Shown here in pieces: positions 23,901 to 37,600 of a stretch of 64,000 nucleotides of DNA; position 1 is the stretch's first letter, and every line of letters starts with the position of its first letter. This DNA comes from Diphasiastrum complanatum (lineage: Eukaryota > Streptophyta > Lycopodiopsida > Lycopodiales > Lycopodiaceae), in contig CM055101.1 of NCBI GenBank assembly GCA_029204225.1, forward strand, positions 38,731,374 through 38,795,373. The letters are read 5' to 3'. Below the pieces are notes generated by a model. That model did not search any database. It saw nothing but the letters and a program-made list of their open reading frames with translations, and was not told where the DNA came from. Position numbers and translations under genes: made by a program.

Positions 23901-26900
23901 AGAGGACTCCGGAGGAAAATAGCATGCAACAATGAAAATGTCCCTGTCCAAACTCTCCCGCCCTATAATACGAATCTAGAGATATCGTGCATGCTCATCG
24001 TGTTTGACGAACTCAATAATCTAATGAAGGGACTCTCTATAAAGACAAGCCACCCCTCTAGACCACGGCCGCTAGCTGATCTAGTCTCAGGTCTGTATAC
24101 TGAATCCCATTTGTATTCCGGAAAAGTGGGTAGCCCCCACTCCTGGCTCTCTTGAGTCTCCATGAAAAACAGTAGGCCTCGTCCACCAGTAATAAAGTCA
24201 ATCAAATCACCTGTTGTAGAGGATGAGTGAATGCCATCACAGTTCCATACCCCAATCTGAAGATGGTATGGATGGGGATGCTCCCAATCCCAGGGGCCCC
24301 TGGGAGCTCTCGCTCTACTGCCACCTCACCCTCCCTTGCTGCCACCTCACTCCCCCCCTCGCTGCTGGTTCATCCCCCCCCCCGTTCTGCCCTACCCCTC
24401 ACTGCTGACCCCCACCCCCTCGCTACTGCTACTTCTACCCTCGCTGATGCCTCATCCCATGCTACTGATCTACCCCCCCCTCTCGCTGCTGCCACTTCTA
24501 CCTCAGCTGCTGCTGCTGCTGACCTACCCCTCGCTGCTGCTATTTCAGCTATTTCAGCTGCTATCCCAGGTGCTGCCACCTCATCTGTTGATGTTGACCT
24601 CATCGCTGCTGATTCTGATCCACCCCCCTCCCTCGTTGCTGCTGCTGATTCACCCCCTTCCCTCGCTACTGCCTCATCCCACCCCTTTGATGCTTCTTCT
24701 TCTATCTTCTCTTCCTCTATCTCTTCTTCTTTGAACTCCAATCCGACTGATCTGGCCATTCCTAACGGCCTCCTTCCTATTCCCATCTGCCAAGAAGCTA
24801 CAGCTCCTCCATCTACAACACACATCCCATGCACTCCCTCCAAATCAACCAAGCTTTTCTCCTATTGGGAAGCTGACCAAATGAAAGCAGATTTCCAGTT
24901 CTTGAAACAAGAATTTTCACAGTTGAAAGGAATAGTGATCTCCCTAAAGAAAAGAACGTGTTGCAGTCCAAAGTTGCCTCATTGGAACAAGTGATTAGTA
25001 CTAGGCAGGTTGCAGCCTCGGAATCGGCTACCACCATGATACCGGAGCTCGAAAATAAGATTGAACAACATAAAGAAACCCTCTCATGGGTAGCAGTATT
25101 GAAGAAAGGCACCAAGCCTAGTGCTCCCATTTCCTCAGTCATCTCAGCCACCATTTCAGAAGAGCGGTCAAGGGAACAAAAGGCCCATAACATCAGGGTT
25201 CGTGAGATACCAGATACATAGGATGCCATTGCCAAAGTTACGAGATTTCTCGAGACCACCCTGGGACATGTGCAGATGGGTTAGACACAGCCTGGAGGAC
25301 CACCAGAGATGCAGCTACACTGATCATTCGTTTCACATCCTTAGCCAATCGTAGAGACGCTTTACGATATAGAGCCAAACTACGCGGCACTACCATATAC
25401 ATGGATGATGATCTCACTTATATTCAGGTTGAGGAGAGGGGTAAAGCCTTCTAGGATGCCCAAGAGACTGCTAGACGAGTCATATATCGTGATGGTCAGA
25501 TATGATTTGTTGCTAGGGTGGGCGCTTTCTTACGAGGAGGCATGGAGAATTAGAATTATGTTATATTAATGTCTGTCAAGTACCCGAGGGCACATAAGAC
25601 AAGTAGAAAGTACATTAAAAAAGGAGCATTGTCCATGTAGGACTTATTCCTAACAGCTAAACCAACACTAGAAAACAGAGAGAAAAACAAAGCTTAACCT
25701 CCAGCTCTGTTGAGGGTACAATATCAGTAGCTTAACCACCAGCTACACAGAGGGAAAGAGAAAACTGAAATAAGTTAGCTAACTGGCTAAGTGGATATAA
25801 AAAACTGCGTGATATGGTGAGAAGCAGGTGTTGGCCTCCGGTAAAGAGCCTTGGGCCTGGAGGAGCGAAGAGGATGCTGGAGCTTCGGTCGTCGTACTGG
25901 AATGTCTATCTCACTGTCAGAAGTCTCATCTCTAACCCTCTTCTGGAAAAAGTGCGTAATGTGGGACTAGCTATGATCCACCTCAGAAACATCCAATAAA
26001 AAGGAAGATCTCAGAGTAAACATCTCTCGCAATAATAAACCAACACATCTCGCATCTAAGAAGGCAAGGAAAGAAGCAAGTGTAAGTGGAGTATCTCTGT
26101 ATAAGCAATGGTATCTACCTCTGATCTCATAGTAGGCTGGACATCGGAAAATAAAATGTAACTCATCCTCAATCTCCTGTAGAGAGCAGCACTGACAAAT
26201 CCGTAGCGGTCGAGGTGTGTCTGTGTATCTGCCTGTCTCAATAGCAAACTGGTGAGAAGAGACCCTAAACTGACCAAGACGGTAACGCATGCCGAAAGAT
26301 AACGTCTGAGACAAATAACCCGGCCGAATGGGAAGCCCGGAAACATCAAGCTGAAGAAGATGAGTGTGATAAAAATGAAGCTTGACCCGTGTTGGATCTG
26401 GGTGAGACCACGCTGTGCTGATGTAAGCTCTGTAAGTCTGCTGGCGGATATATGCGTGTGTTCCATTCGGAAGATCAGATATAGATAAACCCCACCTACT
26501 CAAAAGGTCAGAAACACACTGAAACCATGAGGACTTAGCCTGCTGACTAGCTAGAGTGTGAGAGGATGTGAAAGCTGTAGCAACATATCTGGATGAATCA
26601 AGCTCCAAGGCTCTATGAATGAATGTGATAATCCGAAATATAGCCTCGACAATCAGTGGTGGTGAGGCAAACTCTGCCAGTATGATATCATGGGGAACTG
26701 ACTGCTTCGCACGGATCATCCGGCTAAGCATAAGGATCTGCAAACGTGAAATATCACTCCAAGTATCTCTGGACAAGCCAAGACACCACGTCTCTGCTGA
26801 ATATAGAGCCACCAGGGAGACAGTGGCAGAAAAAAGGCGATAGCGCGTATCAGGATCATGTACATAGTAAATAGAGGAAAACCTCTCCATCTGGACAAGA

Positions 26901-29900
26901 GCAGAGTGCCCCTTGCGGAGCCTAGACAATGCAGCTGGTCTAAAAGTGAGCAATGGACCAGTAAAAAGGACACCTAGGTAAGTATAAGAGGCTACTAAAT
27001 CCAGTGGAAGCCCATCATAGTAGAACATTGTGTCTCTCATATGCTGTCGATTGGTGTTGAACACCATGACCTTAGTCTTACCAATGTTCACCATCAAACC
27101 CCATGTCTGGCAAAAAGTATATAAAGCATCAAGGTGCTACTGAAGCCCAGATGCGGATCTCGATAGAAGTATCACGTCATCCGCATACAGTAGAATAGGG
27201 ATAATCATATCTGCTAACGGACAGCCATCTCCACCCTCCTCCCTAATAATCCACTCAAGATCATCAATATATAGAGCAAAGAGAGTAGGGGACAAAGGAC
27301 ATCCCTGCTTAACTCCCACTGTACTATGAATGTAAGAGGACCATCCATCACCATCTCGAAAACGGGCCAGCACTCTCTCATACAATGTGACGATAGCAGC
27401 AATGATCTCCTGAGAAAAGCCAAGCGATGCTAAGCGCTGGAGTAAAAGGTGTCTCGGAACAGAATCAAAGGCTTTGCGAAAATCCACAAAGCAACAATAA
27501 ACCCTCTGCTTTCTGAACTTAGCCTCCTCAATAATGCATCTCAAGATGAATATCTGGTCAACCATAGCATGTAACCCCTCTGTCTCTGCCCGTGAGCTGA
27601 CAATAGACTGTAAAACGGATCCATATAGCTTGGCCATAGTACCCTAGGTCAATAAGCAATTCTCATTGAAAAATCACTATCACCTAGCGAGTAATTGTCT
27701 CTATACAATTCCCATCAATATGCCTATGCTTTAGCTACTAGTTTATGCATGCTTATAAACTCAGTCCAAGGAATACATTGTAGATCCACATGATTAAGCA
27801 CTTGCGTAAAGAAATCATGATCTCACAATGATTCAATACATATTATATCTCTACAGATCTCACACAATCTGTCAATAATACTTTTCAACTGAGAATCCTA
27901 TAACTCAGTTAACTCTAAGAGAGAGTATGTCTCAAAAGCGTGCTATTTCGCAACCAAAATCTCAACCGGAGATCTTTTCAAAATAATATATCAATAGAGT
28001 GAATTTCATTCCTTGCATCAACTCACGGATCCTAGTTCACACTAAGATCAAGTTGATCACAACCCGCAAGGAACTAGTTTCAACAAACCATTTCTTGTAG
28101 TAGAACTCACTAGTTCTGATACAAACCGATCGGATTTGTAGTCAACAACTTTTCTACTACAAGAATATTTTCTAATCTTCCTTCCCTCACATGTTCTAGC
28201 TATATCACCATAACTTTTAGAAGATTCCAAAATATCCTATTGATCCTGATTCTAGAAACAGGGCCCTCATCTATCCATATTACGGATTCCTCCTAGGACT
28301 ATGCCATAGATGTCTCGCCTAGATAACTTTCTATCACCTACTTCTCCCCCTTTTAATAGGAAACTACACGAGTTTCCAAGAGGCGCATATCAGTCTAGAT
28401 ATGACTAGGTGAAGAACTTTAAAAAAAAAATCTTGAAAGTCAAGGATATGTGTTGCATCAACGTAACTTAATACCCCTTATGTCCCCCCCAACACATTTT
28501 CCTGAATGTCTTTCCAAAGATTTTATTTGTTACCTCATAAAGAATTGACCCGTATAATCAAAAAAGGATTTGTTGATTATTCAAGGAAGAAAATCCATAT
28601 ATTAGAAATCAATCGTATTAACCATTCATGTGAAATTGTCCAAGGTCAACGGGTAATAAAAATTACCTTGCAAGGAATCACATGAAATTGGATTAATTCA
28701 TGTTAAGTAATTGACGAATATATTCTTAGTATAAAAAAATAGCTTGTAGGGTTCCCGGTTTTGTAAATTTGACATATCCATAAGCGGTCATGACCAATAC
28801 CTCAAATTTCCGACAAAACACCCTCTTGTGACCAATAGAAATTAGCATCATTCAAGATTTGCGGCCATACTATGGTCAACAGGATCAAGTTAGTTTCAGA
28901 ACTTCCTTTTGGGATTACCTGCGTCCCATATCACAGGTCCTTCCTCCAAAAGACCATCCACTTCCCGATCAAATCATCCAAAAATCGATTGATTTCATTG
29001 GAATATATTTGTCTCATAGAGATTTTCAAAAATCTCTAGATCTAACAAATGACTCATATAACTTTTGAGTCCAATAAATCGGTACTTTCAAAGTTCTCAG
29101 GAATTCCTCCGAATTCCAACTCCATAGTACAAATTCCAACTCATGTTTATTCTTTACCCTCTGCTTAATCTTTCCAGTCACTAAAAGGATCGTAGGTCCC
29201 ACCCTAACATTCCTAGAGTGACTGATTTACGAATGGGAAAGAATGAGTGGAATTATATCTAGTTAACAACAAAATTTGACTGAGATGCTATACTTGCTCT
29301 ACTAACGGGTTGAATTCAATTCAATGCACAATTGCATATGATCCTTATGCAACCTTTAAGTTGAATTACTCTTGTCGAATTTCTCGGTTCTTAAAGGAGT
29401 GTAATGGCACGATTGTTTCTTCTAATATGCTAGACCTCAAAATCAAATTTCTGAACGAGTTCTGCCCATCAGGCCTTATGACTCTTCAGATCGATTCGAT
29501 TAGAGAGTAAAGTGGTGTATCATTACTTATCGGCTTCTTGTTTCCTTTTTTTGGTGTTCAATGGCATTGACAAATTTTATTTTTTTCCCTTGATCACAGG
29601 CTTAATTTTTCCAATTTCAGGGCAATTTGCACAGTATCACGCCCAAGAAACTGTGAATTACCGGACATAAGTCACGCATTCACATTTGCCGAATTAGTAA
29701 AATGAAAATTTATCTTGGGTCAAAAAATGGTAATGCTTTTGCATTTTGGAATTCCACAAGGAATTCGGCCAGCATGCAGCTTTAAAGGAAGTTCCCTCCT
29801 CCTGGAGGAAGCTTTTCTTTCATATATGGACCGATAAATTTCATTTTTACCAGGTCTAGACAAGTATTATAGATTTTTTTAGCCCGTTGCATTTTGCTTA

Positions 29901-31575
29901 AATGGAGTTCCATAACCTCTTGTTCTAACAGTGTAACCAGCCAGTCCATTAGGGATGAGAGAAATCGGTTATAATATAAGTCTTCTCCAAATACGGAAAC
30001 AGCCATTTATGTTAACCAATTTGTTTGCGTTAATGCATGAAAACAGCAAAGCATAGTTGCAGCGCGATTCCCGAATCGCGATAGATTTTTTTAGCCCGTT
30101 GCATTTTGCTTAAATGGAGTTCCATAACCTCTTGTTCTAACAGTGTAACCAGCCAGTCCATTAGGGATGAGAGAAATCGGTTATAATATAAGTCTTCTCC
30201 AAATACGGAAACAGCCATTTATGTTAACCAATTTGTTTGCGTTAATGCATGAAAACAGCAAAGCATAGTTGCAGCGCGATTCCCGAATCGCGATTCAGAA
30301 TCGCGATCAGAATCGCGATTCCGATTCGCGATTCAGGATTTTCCCAGAATCGTGTAGAATCGATTTTTGTTTTTTTTTTTTTTTTTTGAAATTTTTTTAG
30401 GCAATATGGGTATCAGATGAAAGCTCTGATCGAGGGGATTATGATTGTGTAGTTTGCCGACTGTTTCGGGTGCGAAACACCAAAAAGTGTGTTTTCACTC
30501 GGGGAGTTGGAAGGCCAAATAATGAAGAGGCCTTACCTTCGGGGCCGGGGTCTACCGGCAGCCCCCGGACCCCGCCGTTGGGGGGCGTTGCCCCCCAAAC
30601 CCCCCACCAGGGGGCTACCGCCCCCCGAACCCCCTATAGACACTGTAGATAAAAATGCCACCGCCCCCCTTAGATAAAAATGGGGTCCAAATGCGCGCCG
30701 AGAAGGGCCCAATATTTATGCCCCCAACTGTATGTACATTGCACTCACATCTCCAGTGAACCAATTGCAAAAGTGATCATCATCCATACAGTTGATAGTC
30801 CAAACTGTAGCATTAACATATACTGAAAACCAGAGCAAATGACAACCGGATAGCTACTGAAAATAAGATCTGTTTGTGCCTCATCTACTGCACTTATGAG
30901 AGGCAAAACGCTGGTTTGACAATTGATCCCCTAAAAAAATTTCAGCAATAAGCTATTTTTCCAAAAAAAAAATTTTTTTTTTTTTTTTTTTTTTTGCGAT
31001 TCTGGGTCGCGAATCGCGATTCGCAGAATCGTGACCCGCGAATCGCAGTCCCAGCGAATCGCGATTCGCTGCAACTATGGTTCATAACAGGTCTAGACAA
31101 GTATTATAGATTTTTTTAGCCCGTTGCATTTTGCTTAAATGGAGTTCCATAACCTCTTGTTCTAACAGTGTAACCAGCCAGTCCATTAGGGATGAGAGAA
31201 ATCGGTTATAATATAAGTCTTCTCCAAATACGGAAACAGCCATTTATGTTAACCAATTTGTTTGCGTTAATGCATGAAAACAGCAAAGCATATGTTCATA
31301 AAAAGCTACAATTTTGTATGAACCTACGTGCTTGCAAACATGCATTATTGACAAACTATATAGTTACTCTAAAAAAACTCCCAAATAGTTTACCCATTAA
31401 AATTCTCAGGAAGTCCCATTCACCTGTAATATGTATTGGAAAAAATGAGCCCAGTAATCTTGCAAAAAGCGTTTTGCAATTGTCAAGGAAAAAAAATAAA
31501 AAAGCAGTCTAATTAACAAAGAGAGGAGGCCCACTCATCAGCAGAAAAGTGCACTGTTCTTGAAGAGAATGGCAC

Positions 31576-31647
<72 letters not shown>

Positions 31648-34600
31648 TTGAAGCAGGTGCTTTTCCTACAGCATCTTCGAGTTTCTAAATGCTAAACTGC
31701 AAATCTTGAACCACTTTTGACCTATTTCAAGCATACGAATAAAGGTTATTTAAGCCCTTTATCTTTCACCAATTTTCTGCTTGTTAAATCACTTTTCAGC
31801 TTTAAACAAAGCAGTGATAAAAACTGGAAATTTGTGCCACTAATTTTACCAAAAAAAATCGAAGCAAAACCATGCTGGAGATGTCTCCTTTGTTATGCTA
31901 ATAAAACACGTTGCTTAGTGGTCATAACAAACTGAAAACAATCATTTTATAACGATAGAAAAGCACATCCACTAACAAATCAGAAATCATCAAATACATT
32001 GATAATTTCGAAAGTGAATTCAAGAAGCTTGTTCAAAATAAAACCAACATTCAACTCCTCTACCATAGCCAAAATAAAATTTCAATAGCTTTGCAAACTA
32101 GTGCTCAAGAAAATCAGCCTTTTGAAAGCACAAATTTTCAGCTTTTCAAAGGCTGAAATTTTGGCTTATCATCAAAAAACAAATAGCAAAAGTAATTGCA
32201 AAAATCTTAATGTTACTAGTGAATCAAAATCCCTTCAAAATCAACATTCAAGATCGGTCTTTATCAAACCGATTGTACTTTTGGTAGTGCATCTACCATA
32301 CAATCGATATCCTCTCGAAAACCCATGATTTGAGAAGAGAAACGTGAATCACCCACTTGCACAATACTTTGGCTCCACAAAGTCCAAGAATCAGGACCCC
32401 AACACGAAGATCCACCTCCAAATTCTTGGCCTCCACTTGAGTACTTCCCGACGGCAAAACCGCTTAGCTTTGGCTCTAATACCAATATAAAGTCCCTCTA
32501 CCAAGGATACAATAGCCAAGCAAGCCGCTACAAAGCAACACAAGGGAATCGGATGGTGGACAAACCAACCCAACCAAACCTAGATCATACGGATCTAGCC
32601 CCCAAGCTATGGATCAAAACTTTCACAAGGGATAGAGGAGTCATACCATCAGCATATAGCTACTAACATCCTCAAGCATACACTAGTGAGAGCCCAATGG
32701 GTATACTTATACCCTCCAAGGCCCATGCACCACTAGTAGGGCACTGTGACACCTCACTGGACACCTATATCCGAATGAAAATCAAGAGTTTTCATTGTTT
32801 CCTTCAAGAGCTGATTTTCAATCTTGAGATCTTCCTTGTCCTTTATTAGTGTTCTAACTGAAGCTCTCCATGACTCTTTTTCAACATAGAGAGATCTATA
32901 TTATCCATCGAATCTGTCAATTCTATCCACCAAAATTGCAAATTGTTGTTGGAGTTTGCTAAACTTTGAGGCAAAAATCTTTGGTGTCTTTGGTGTCTTT
33001 GTCTTCAAAAGAGTTTCTTCTATGTTTCTTTTGATTCTTAGGATAGCTCTTTCTTGGAAGTTAGATTACCAAAGCTTGTAGAATGATGAATCTACATTCT
33101 AACTGTTATAGACGTACATTGCATAGTCCATATTTCTCTATAATGGCCGTATGAGTACCCGCAACTTACTAGGGTTTCATGATTGTTTTTACAGGCCCAA
33201 TTTGTCATAAAGACCCTTTATTTAGATAAGACAATTCAGTAGATAACGATAAATGCCCTAATTTGGAACCCTATGGGAGGTCGCATTTGGAACTTGCTAG
33301 ATATTATTTTCCATTTCAATATGAATAGGGGCCAAGGATGTATCATTTCTCAAATTATGAGTTTGGTATCTTGAGCTTCTTGCAGGGAGTTTCTATGTTT
33401 TTTAAAGATCTTGGTCGGAAATACACCTGGGCTACCGATAGCCATCACTATTCACCAAGTTCTCTCAATTGGAGATTGCTTTGTGAATGCTTTTTATTGT
33501 TATATACTTTCAATGATACCAATATCGCTGATTAGGTTCATAACGTGGTATCCGAGCTCTTTCGTGCCTTCTTTAGTTGCATTTTTTTTCTCGCGTTTGT
33601 TCTCTGATCATTTTTCGCTCTCTATCCCACAATAGACATTTTTCATCATAGCTTTTTTCTTTGTGATTAGAATGGAGTTCTAATAGTCGCATTGGTTTTG
33701 TAGCAGTTTGAATTTGTGGACCTTTTCGAAAAGCCTTTTTTGCAAAGTGGAGAAACGTGTTTGAAATGGGAAAGCATTGGCTCTGTCCGGAAGGAAACAG
33801 CGAAACGTTTTTTGTTTTTTTTTTTTTTTTGGCTTGTTTTTATTCCTAGCCTTTTTTTAAACAAAAACCAAATGTTGCTTAAGTGTCTAGACAGTGATTA
33901 TAGCTCTATACAATGACACTATAAACAATTGATGATTGACACACTTGAATACCTAAGGACTCCATGAGACATTGAGATACATCGCACAATGCACATGCAC
34001 AAGGTATTCATAAATCTACTACTCCCTACTGAGCTCTAATTAAAGTTTTATATGCCAAAGTTTTCACACACACACACACACACGTTAGGAGATTTTTTTA
34101 TTTTTTTGCTCTAATTTTAAAATCCGTTTCAATGGACTTTTCAAAATGGAGTTTCATTGCACGGAATGCGTTTCAGTGAAACATTGGGCACCACTTGACA
34201 AGGTTGCAGGAGAAGCGTAAATTGGAGAAAAAAGTCATAATCAGCCTTTGTAAGTTAGATCATAAAGAAAACGAACAAAAGCCATGACAGAAAGGTAAGA
34301 AGAAGCAGATACCTACCTACACTTCTTCAAGAGCCAGGTCCAAAGTCGTGAAACAAGCACATCCAACTTTTGCATGATGAAATAATCTGTTGTCTTGTCT
34401 ATTCCTATTCCGCGCCGAAAAATAACGTACTGGAAAACAGTCAGCAGGTTTATTTCCCATTCATTTGACAGACCTTGTTCTGAACATTGTAGTCACAGAA
34501 CTGTTTCTATACTTCAACAACTGTTACATGTGACTCATACGCTGCATAACTTTTGTGACCAATGGACGAATTTTCTCTAGATAAGAAAAAATAACTATGA

Positions 34601-37600
34601 TATTTGCTATCCCACCTTTCATAAGAGAAGCAGTCTTCTTAAGCTTTCTTCAATGTTAGTACTGTTAATTAAAACTTATCCGTTGAGAAGCATAAGTTTC
34701 ATATGATGTTAAAATACTAAAAACAGATAGAACAGCTTGACATACCTGATTCGCATATTTAGGAACATGGGAAATTGGGAAACTGTTGAAATATGTGGTA
34801 AAAAGCTTGGTATCCAACTAACAACCAAACACGACAGAGTACTGTCAGACCATATCAATGATATGACTCATCCAAAAAAGCATGCCAACAAAAGGTCTGT
34901 TTTGATTGTAACACTGATCTAAAAAAGGTCAAATGATCGGCAGATCTTATCTTAAACATAGATGAGTACCACAGCAACTGAACATTACCTGAGAACTTTA
35001 AAGCAATTCATTTACATACCTGAGATACATTCACAGTTATTGGGAGATTCAAAAGATACTGTCCACTATTTGCAACCTCCACTTCATCATCACTTAAAAT
35101 CTTGAAATTGCTTTTTGCAAGTACCTTTGAGACAAATATGGCTTGTCAATGTTCCATCATCCCTAAATATTTTAGCTATTTCATGGCAGAATACCTTACT
35201 TCACTCATCTTTATGTTGTGTTATTCAAAACAAATCCATCACTAAGAACCAAAGATGTCAACAATAAAAAATTTCCACAAGAGATTCATAAACTGGTCAA
35301 GTAAAGAATTCTGTGCATCTCCCATTAAGGATCCAATTTTTTAAATCTTGCATGTCCATATGCACCCCTGTATTAAGCTTCGAACTGTGAGGTGAAAAAT
35401 GAGCCATCTACCAACATGCCATGCTTTTGGACCAAGGCTCCTATTGAAACTGAAGAATTATGTTGTTGGAGTACGAAGCAACTCACTCACCAACTTCCAA
35501 AATCTTGATATGCATCTTCAAAGTAGCCTCCTGTGGACAGCTATAAAAGTCACCCAAAAGTACGGATGGTTTCATGCCACAAGCACAGTTTCCAGGCAAC
35601 TATAATCAAGGAGATTTGAATCCATCAAGAAGCTTTTTGAAAGTTTGAATTGAGCTCTTGCCAAAACACAACTTTATTCGTTTTCTTTCCTCACTAACCC
35701 AAAAGTAGCTTCCTTTGTGCAATGAGCATTTAATAATCTACTGCTCGAGTTTAGTGGACCTTAGAGCATGTAAAATCTTCGTATTCTGCAGGCATCGCAA
35801 AGTTCAATACATATGCTTCACCAAAATTCATGGAATGAAATGATTGAACTAAAGAAATCATGTACAGAATAATCTATGTACATGTATGTTATCCAGGTAG
35901 CTATTATCCAATAAAATATAGTCATATTCATAAGCTATGACTTAGGACTGGTCATTTTCATGTTAGTGGAAGAGTGGAGACTGAAAAGTTCTTCAGAATT
36001 AAGATTAGTTAGAAATAGGAAGATTTCACCAAGAGTTTAAAAAAGCTAGCATTCTCTTAATAAATACCTTTAAGGAGAACCAATGAAAACCTTTGTCATT
36101 GTTCTCTCCTAACACAATATATAAAGCTGATCATGCTATGCCTGTGTTTAAGTTCCTTTTTGGTTGTTCTATAAGAGTTACGAATAGAGCCACAGCTGAT
36201 CTAGAGCTAAGCTATGAAAGCATCACATAAGCAAGATTTAAGCTATGAAAGCAGCACATAAGCAAGACTTAACCCTAGAAAGCAAGAAAGAGAGAGATTA
36301 AGGAGACTAAAGAGAGAGATCAATATCATCAGCTGAATAACAAATGACACAGTTTCCCTACTTATAGCCAAGAGGAAGCCCTAAAAGGAAGCTGCCGATG
36401 GCTAGGGCCCAACTGGGAGGGAAAATAGTGCGCCCTCCAAAAAGGCCCCCACTCTCCAGTAATATGTCCAAATGGCCTAATAATGAATAATAAGGCCAAA
36501 GGCCAACCATATAGTCTAAGTGTCACTAATGAATAAAAATGGGCCCAAGGCCTGCTTATGCATAAAGTAAAGTAAATGTAAATGGACGCGGCGAATGTAA
36601 TGAGCCGAGTCCATAACTCTCCCTGGCACAAAAGCAAAAGACCCAAGTGCCGAAAAGAAACTGGATCAAGTAGCAGCAAGCCCTGGTGCATCAACAGCTA
36701 GAACAACATTTGATGTAGAGGAATCAACAAGTGCAGCAAGAGCACGAGCCTGATCCGCAAGTGATGGTGTATGATAAAAGACATCAATAGGCTCCCATGT
36801 GGCCTCCTCAATAGGACGACCATCCCACTGGACCAAAAACTGAATCTGTCAGCGGCGTCGACTATGATATAGACGAACCTGTAATATAGCAGCAGGTAAA
36901 AATGGAAATAACTCTGGAGCAGTAGGAAACTCAGCATTACAAGGAGCGTCATCCTCAATAGTAGCACGTAATAAACTGACATGGAATACATCACAGGCGC
37001 GTGTGGAAGCAGGAAGCTGTAAGCGATATGTAACTGGACTAAGAACCTCCAAAATGCGATAAGGCCCATAATAACGTGGTGCAAGCTTCTCAGTAGAAGC
37101 ATGGCCCTGGACAAAATGATGATGTGCAAACCGTAGGCGTAGATAAACCATATCTCCAAGCTGAAACTCAACATGGCGGCGGTGACGATCAACTGAGGTC
37201 TGATAACGCTGCTGAACATGCTGTAAATGAGAACTGGCCCGGGTAATAAGCTCTCGAGCACCAAGGTATCCAAAAAAGCCCGAGAAGGTAGAACTGCATC
37301 AGCAACAGGAAGCCAATAAGGAAACTGGAAAAGAGATGGACACTCATCGCGAATAGCCGCATGATACACGTAACCATCAACCATATGTGCCAGGTGCCCC
37401 AAGAAAAGATAGCAGCATCGGAAGACTAGCACCAAGGAGATCATCCTGACAAAGGATAGCTTAAAATGGAGAAATATGCACCAACATGGTCAAAAGCCCA
37501 AGGTATCCATAGGGCCCATGAATGAGAAGTAGCAATGGCATACGATACCCTCAAGGCCCATATCACGAGAAGAGCAGCATGCCAAAAGCTCCAAAAGGTC

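Noticed and set aside
24370-24852. 160-codon minus-strand ORF opposite the LINE ORF1 N-terminus
   Set aside because: It is the antisense shadow of the CTCGCTGCTG-like repeats; the plus-strand frame continues into the coiled coil and RRM-like parts.
28859-29510. Plus-strand ORFs at 28.9 and 29.3 kb as organelle-derived DNA
   Set aside because: The AT-rich look suggested it, but neither translation matches a chloroplast or mitochondrial protein that I know.
36698-37444. 248-codon minus-strand ORF rich in Leu and Tyr
   Set aside because: Shifted frame over gypsy integrase C-terminus and chromodomain, which are clear in the other frame.
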